In this document: positions 52,795 through 55,364 of the stretch, piece by piece
How positions within the stretch are numbered: the first letter of the stretch is position 1
Layout: every line of letters starts with the position of its first letter
Origin: Arenicellales bacterium
GTDB lineage: Bacteria; Pseudomonadota; Gammaproteobacteria; Arenicellales; JAANXG01
Assembly: GCA_030066885.1 (NCBI GenBank)
Contig: JASJAT010000002.1
Location: forward strand, 1 to 55,364
Direction of reading: 5' to 3'
Length of the DNA: 55,364 bases
Position numbers and translations under genes: made by a program
The notes under the pieces: generated by a model
What the model saw: only the letters and a program-made list of their open reading frames with translations
What the model was told of the DNA's origin: nothing
Databases searched by the model: none

Positions 52795-52861
52795 CACAAT
52801 AACCAACGCCACCACGTGCCGCTGAAAGCTGACGGTTTAAAATGCTAAAGAGCGTTGGTTG
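52795..52861. repeat. Inverted repeat AACCAACGC/GCGTTGGTT in the LolA-exporter gap
   Basis: AACCAACGC near 52799 and GCGTTGGTT near 52852 are perfect 9-bp inverted copies about 44 nt apart. No U run follows, so a standard terminator is unlikely. Confidence 0.45.
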
Positions 52862-52970
52862 TCTATCGATTAGTATCCGGTTGCGGGCTTATTCACTAAC
52901 ACTCGGTATTCTTCACCGCTTAGCCGTCCCATTAGTGCAATATGCGGGCTAGCCCGGCCATTATGTAATT

Positions 52971-55364
52971 ATGGTGACAACGACGTCGTACTCTAGATCC
53001 TTTGTCATCGGATTAGGTGCCAGGATAATTTTATTTTCCGCACTGGCTATCGCCTTATGGGCGATACTCACTCAATTCAGAGTAACGACCGATCTCGGTG
53101 TTTTCTTGCCTGCGACCAAGACAGCTACTGAAAAAATCCTTATCAAACAATTGGGTACTGGGGCAACGTCGAAATTGCTGTTCGTTTCTATATCGGGTGG
53201 ACCCGAGTTGGACTTACGCGAGATCAACAAGTCATTGGCAGAAAAACTGAGAAACTCTGATTTATTCGCGCGAGTTTTAAATGGAGAACACGATCTAAAC
53301 AAGACTGATAGAGATCTGATTTTCAAATATCGTTATCTGGTTGCTCCGCTGGATATTGCAAAGCGGTTTAACGTTGAGGGATTACACCGCGCATTGCAGG
53401 ACAGGTTGCGAGGACTTGCTTCTTCTACCGCCGCTTTTGAGAAAAGTTTTTTGGTAAAAGATCCAGTCGGTGCATCCAAGTTGTTTATAGATCAGATTTT
53501 GGTTAGTAAAGACCAAACTGGTCCATTACGCATCGACAATGTATGGATGTCTCGTGATCGTAAGCGAAGTCTTTTAATACTTGAAATGCAATCCGATGCG
53601 TTTGATTTGGAGGGACAAGCGACTGCGCTGAATGAACTGATGGAGCAGTTTGATTCCCTCAACACTCATGAACTGGATATGTTAGTTACCGGGCCCGGTG
53701 CGTTCACGGTTGAGGCCAGAGATACGATCCGGGCTGATGTACGTTTATTGACAGTGCTGGCGGTAGCATTCGTGGCAGCGTTTTTGTTCCTGGCGTTTCG
53801 CTCATTGATGTTCCTTTTACTGGTAATGGTCCCTTTGTTTCTGGGCGTGATCGTGGCTATGGGGTCCGTGCTCCTAGTATTTGGGTCTATTCACGGCGTT
53901 ACATTGGGTTTTGGGGTGACGCTCACGGGGGTCGCCGTAGACTACCCAATCCACCTGGTCTCACAAATGCCAGGCACACAAACCAAGGCGCGGGAGCACG
54001 TTAAACGTATTTGGCCAACGCTAAGGTTAGGTGTGATCACAACCGTCATCGCCTACGCGTCCCTCATATTTTCGGATTTTACGGGACTCACGCAACTAGG
54101 GGTTTTTACCGTTACAGGATTGTTGACCGCAGCTGCCGTTACCCGTTGGTTGCTACCACATATTATTCCTAAGCGAGTAGTTATGCGTCACGGTATGGAG
54201 CGCCCGCACAATTTCCTAGAACGTTTAGGCCGACGAGCTCCACAGGCCCGGGTGTGGACGTCACTGTTGGTTATTTTAGCTTCAGCATACCTCGTTCTGT
54301 TGGATCGCCCGTTACGGGATGATCGGTTAGATTCACTCAGCCCAATCCCTGAGCATAGACGTGCACAAGATCGTGATTTACGCCAAGACTTGGGCATGTG
54401 GTCCGGAGCGAAATTAATGGCGATCATCGCTCCTGATACGGAAGCGGCGTTGCAGGCAAGTGAAGACCTGATGCCGTTGTTAGATAACTACATTCGGCAG
54501 GGAGTATTAGATGACTATGATGCTGCTGCTCAATATCTTCCGAGCATGCACTTGCAGCGCATTCGTCAGTCTGCGCTTCCCGACGAGCAGGAGCTGAGAC
54601 AACGTTTGGGTAAAGCCTTGCAGGGGCTCCCGTTTAAAGCAGATATCTTTGAGCCGTTCATAGTTGACATTGAAAAAATTAAAGACTTGCAGCCAGTTAC
54701 CCTCGATACCCTCCGAGATACTAATTTAGTTCCGCTGTTGTCGCCGTTGTTATTTGAGCTGGAAGGTAGATGGGTCGCACCTGTGTTGCTCCATGGTGTT
54801 TCGGATACCAATCGCTTGACCTCGTTGTCAAAGCAACAGGGTGACGTGGAGATGATCTATCTGGATCTCAAGCAAGAATCGCACAGCATGATGCAAACCG
54901 CGATGAGCCATGTCTTGCGTTTGTTGGCATGGGGTGCGTTGTTCATCTATTTGGTGCTCGCCCTTAATTTCAGGGATGTGCGTAAACCTGTTTACATCCT
55001 GATTCCCATTATTGCCGCCGTGATCATGGTTACCGCGATACTGGTATTTAGCGGTATTCAGCTAACCGTATTTCATTTGGTGTCCTTACTTTTAGTGGTT
55101 GGGCTGGGACTCGACTATGCCTTGTTTTTTAATCGGTTGACTCATTCAGAAGAGGAGTGGGCGACCACTTTTAAAGCACTATGGGTGTGTTGTGTAACCA
55201 CTGTTTTGGTATTCAGCATGCTATTGCTGTCGCACACGCCACCGTTACAGGCAATCGGATTGACCGTGTCTATCGGTGCTGCATTGTGTCTGATATTTGG
55301 TGCGGTATGGTCTAGTTCGATACGAAAAAGAAAGAAGCGCTTCAGTCGGCGAAGACGAATAAAC
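52971..55364 (+). CDS. RND/MMPL-family exporter, 3' end beyond the window
   Basis: The frame from ATG 52971 stays open for 798 codons to the window edge with no stop. It reads as a COG4258-type predicted exporter with a TM segment near 10-35, a periplasmic loop, a block of TM helices (about 255-400, with GVTLGFGVTLTGVAVDYPIHLVSQ), a second periplasmic loop and a second TM block (about 650-790, with VSLLLVVGLGLDYALFFNRLTH). The AVDYPIH and GLDYALF motifs are the TM4-type proton-relay sites of the two halves. The final residues are very basic (RKRKKRFSRRRR), so the stop is probably close. Relatives export aryl-polyene or other lipid products. An in-frame stop at 52950 fixes the start. Confidence 0.88.
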   Translation, partial: MVTTTSYSRSFVIGLGARIILFSALAIALWAILTQFRVTTDLGVFLPATKTATEKILIKQLGTGATSKLLFVSISGGPELDLREINKSLAEKLRNSDLFARVLNGEHDLNKTDRDLIFKYRYLVAPLDIAKRFNVEGLHRALQDRLRGLASSTAAFEKSFLVKDPVGASKLFIDQILVSKDQTGPLRIDNVWMSRDRKRSLLILEMQSDAFDLEGQATALNELMEQFDSLNTHELDMLVTGPGAFTVEARDTIRADVRLLTVLAVAFVAAFLFLAFRSLMFLLLVMVPLFLGVIVAMGSVLLVFGSIHGVTLGFGVTLTGVAVDYPIHLVSQMPGTQTKAREHVKRIWPTLRLGVITTVIAYASLIFSDFTGLTQLGVFTVTGLLTAAAVTRWLLPHIIPKRVVMRHGMERPHNFLERLGRRAPQARVWTSLLVILASAYLVLLDRPLRDDRLDSLSPIPEHRRAQDRDLRQDLGMWSGAKLMAIIAPDTEAALQASEDLMPLLDNYIRQGVLDDYDAAAQYLPSMHLQRIRQSALPDEQELRQRLGKALQGLPFKADIFEPFIVDIEKIKDLQPVTLDTLRDTNLVPLLSPLLFELEGRWVAPVLLHGVSDTNRLTSLSKQQGDVEMIYLDLKQESHSMMQTAMSHVLRLLAWGALFIYLVLALNFRDVRKPVYILIPIIAAVIMVTAILVFSGIQLTVFHLVSLLLVVGLGLDYALFFNRLTHSEEEWATTFKALWVCCVTTVLVFSMLLLSHTPPLQAIGLTVSIGAALCLIFGAVWSSSIRKRKKRFSRRRRIN

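Noticed and set aside
52795..52861. Integron attC site
   Set aside because: There is a 9-bp inverted repeat, but the R' (GTTRRRY) and R'' boxes do not fit, and no integrase or cassette array is present.

Overview
The window is a gene-dense stretch of a gammaproteobacterial chromosome. The macromolecular-synthesis operon (rpsU, yqeY, dnaG, rpoD), FabA/FabB unsaturated fatty acid synthesis, type IV pilus retraction ATPases with a Pil-Chp chemosensory cluster, and a PyrB paired with an inactive dihydroorotase all point to Gammaproteobacteria. Gene order from 19.9 to 39.9 kb (DUF167, yggT, proC, yggS, pilT, pilU ... pyrC', pyrB, pyrR, ruvX, yqgE, tonB, gshB, pilG, pilH, pilI, pilJ, chpA) recalls the Pseudomonas aeruginosa region around PA0391-PA0413. 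Base composition looks near 50% GC by eye, so this is not Pseudomonas itself. I cannot name the genus.

Layout. 1-4.6 kb: a cut tRNA(CAU), then rpoD, dnaG, yqeY and rpsU, all on the minus strand. 4.7-11.6 kb: tsaD, plsY, a folate block (folB, folK, pteridine reductase), a MidA-type methyltransferase, uppP and cca. 11.6-19.7 kb: a lipoprotein aminopeptidase, an NDUFA9-like protein, pyrE, exonuclease III, an AmpG-like permease, an SRAP protein and a dynamin-like GTPase. 19.9-24.6 kb: frameshifted DUF167, yggT, proC, yggS, and divergent pilT-pilU. 24.9-30.7 kb: two minus-strand units, yqgE-ruvX-pyrR-pyrB-pyrC' and gshB-tonB. 31.0-40.0 kb: pilGHIJ-chpA, a complete sensory pathway except that no CheR or CheB gene is present. 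40.2-48.6 kb: bioA, an inositol-monophosphatase-family protein, then tkt, gap, pgk and pyk. 48.7-55.4 kb: fabA-fabB, heme A synthase, a small periplasmic protein, a LolA-like protein and an RND/MMPL exporter that runs off the end.

The most unusual content is intergenic. At least five repeat families occupy the gaps. (1) A roughly 26-30 bp sequence containing AGTATACTGTCCCC occurs twice as inverted pairs (REPIN-like) and twice alone. (2) Palindromic elements beginning GTAGGAGCGGCGCC occur repeatedly. (3) and (4) Two families of arrays with a 7-nt period (AAACTTT-type and ACTAG-type) are present, often as inverted arms, and they sit against the start codons of pgk, pyk and ampG. (5) Single copies of other REP-like palindromes occur. 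These repeats supply the stop codon, and in one case the C-terminal residues, of several genes. No transposase, CRISPR array, prophage or rRNA was found. Other points of note are a one-base frameshift in the DUF167 gene, a dihydroorotase homologue without its metal-binding histidines, and a BirA-like palindrome with unusual spacing upstream of bioA.
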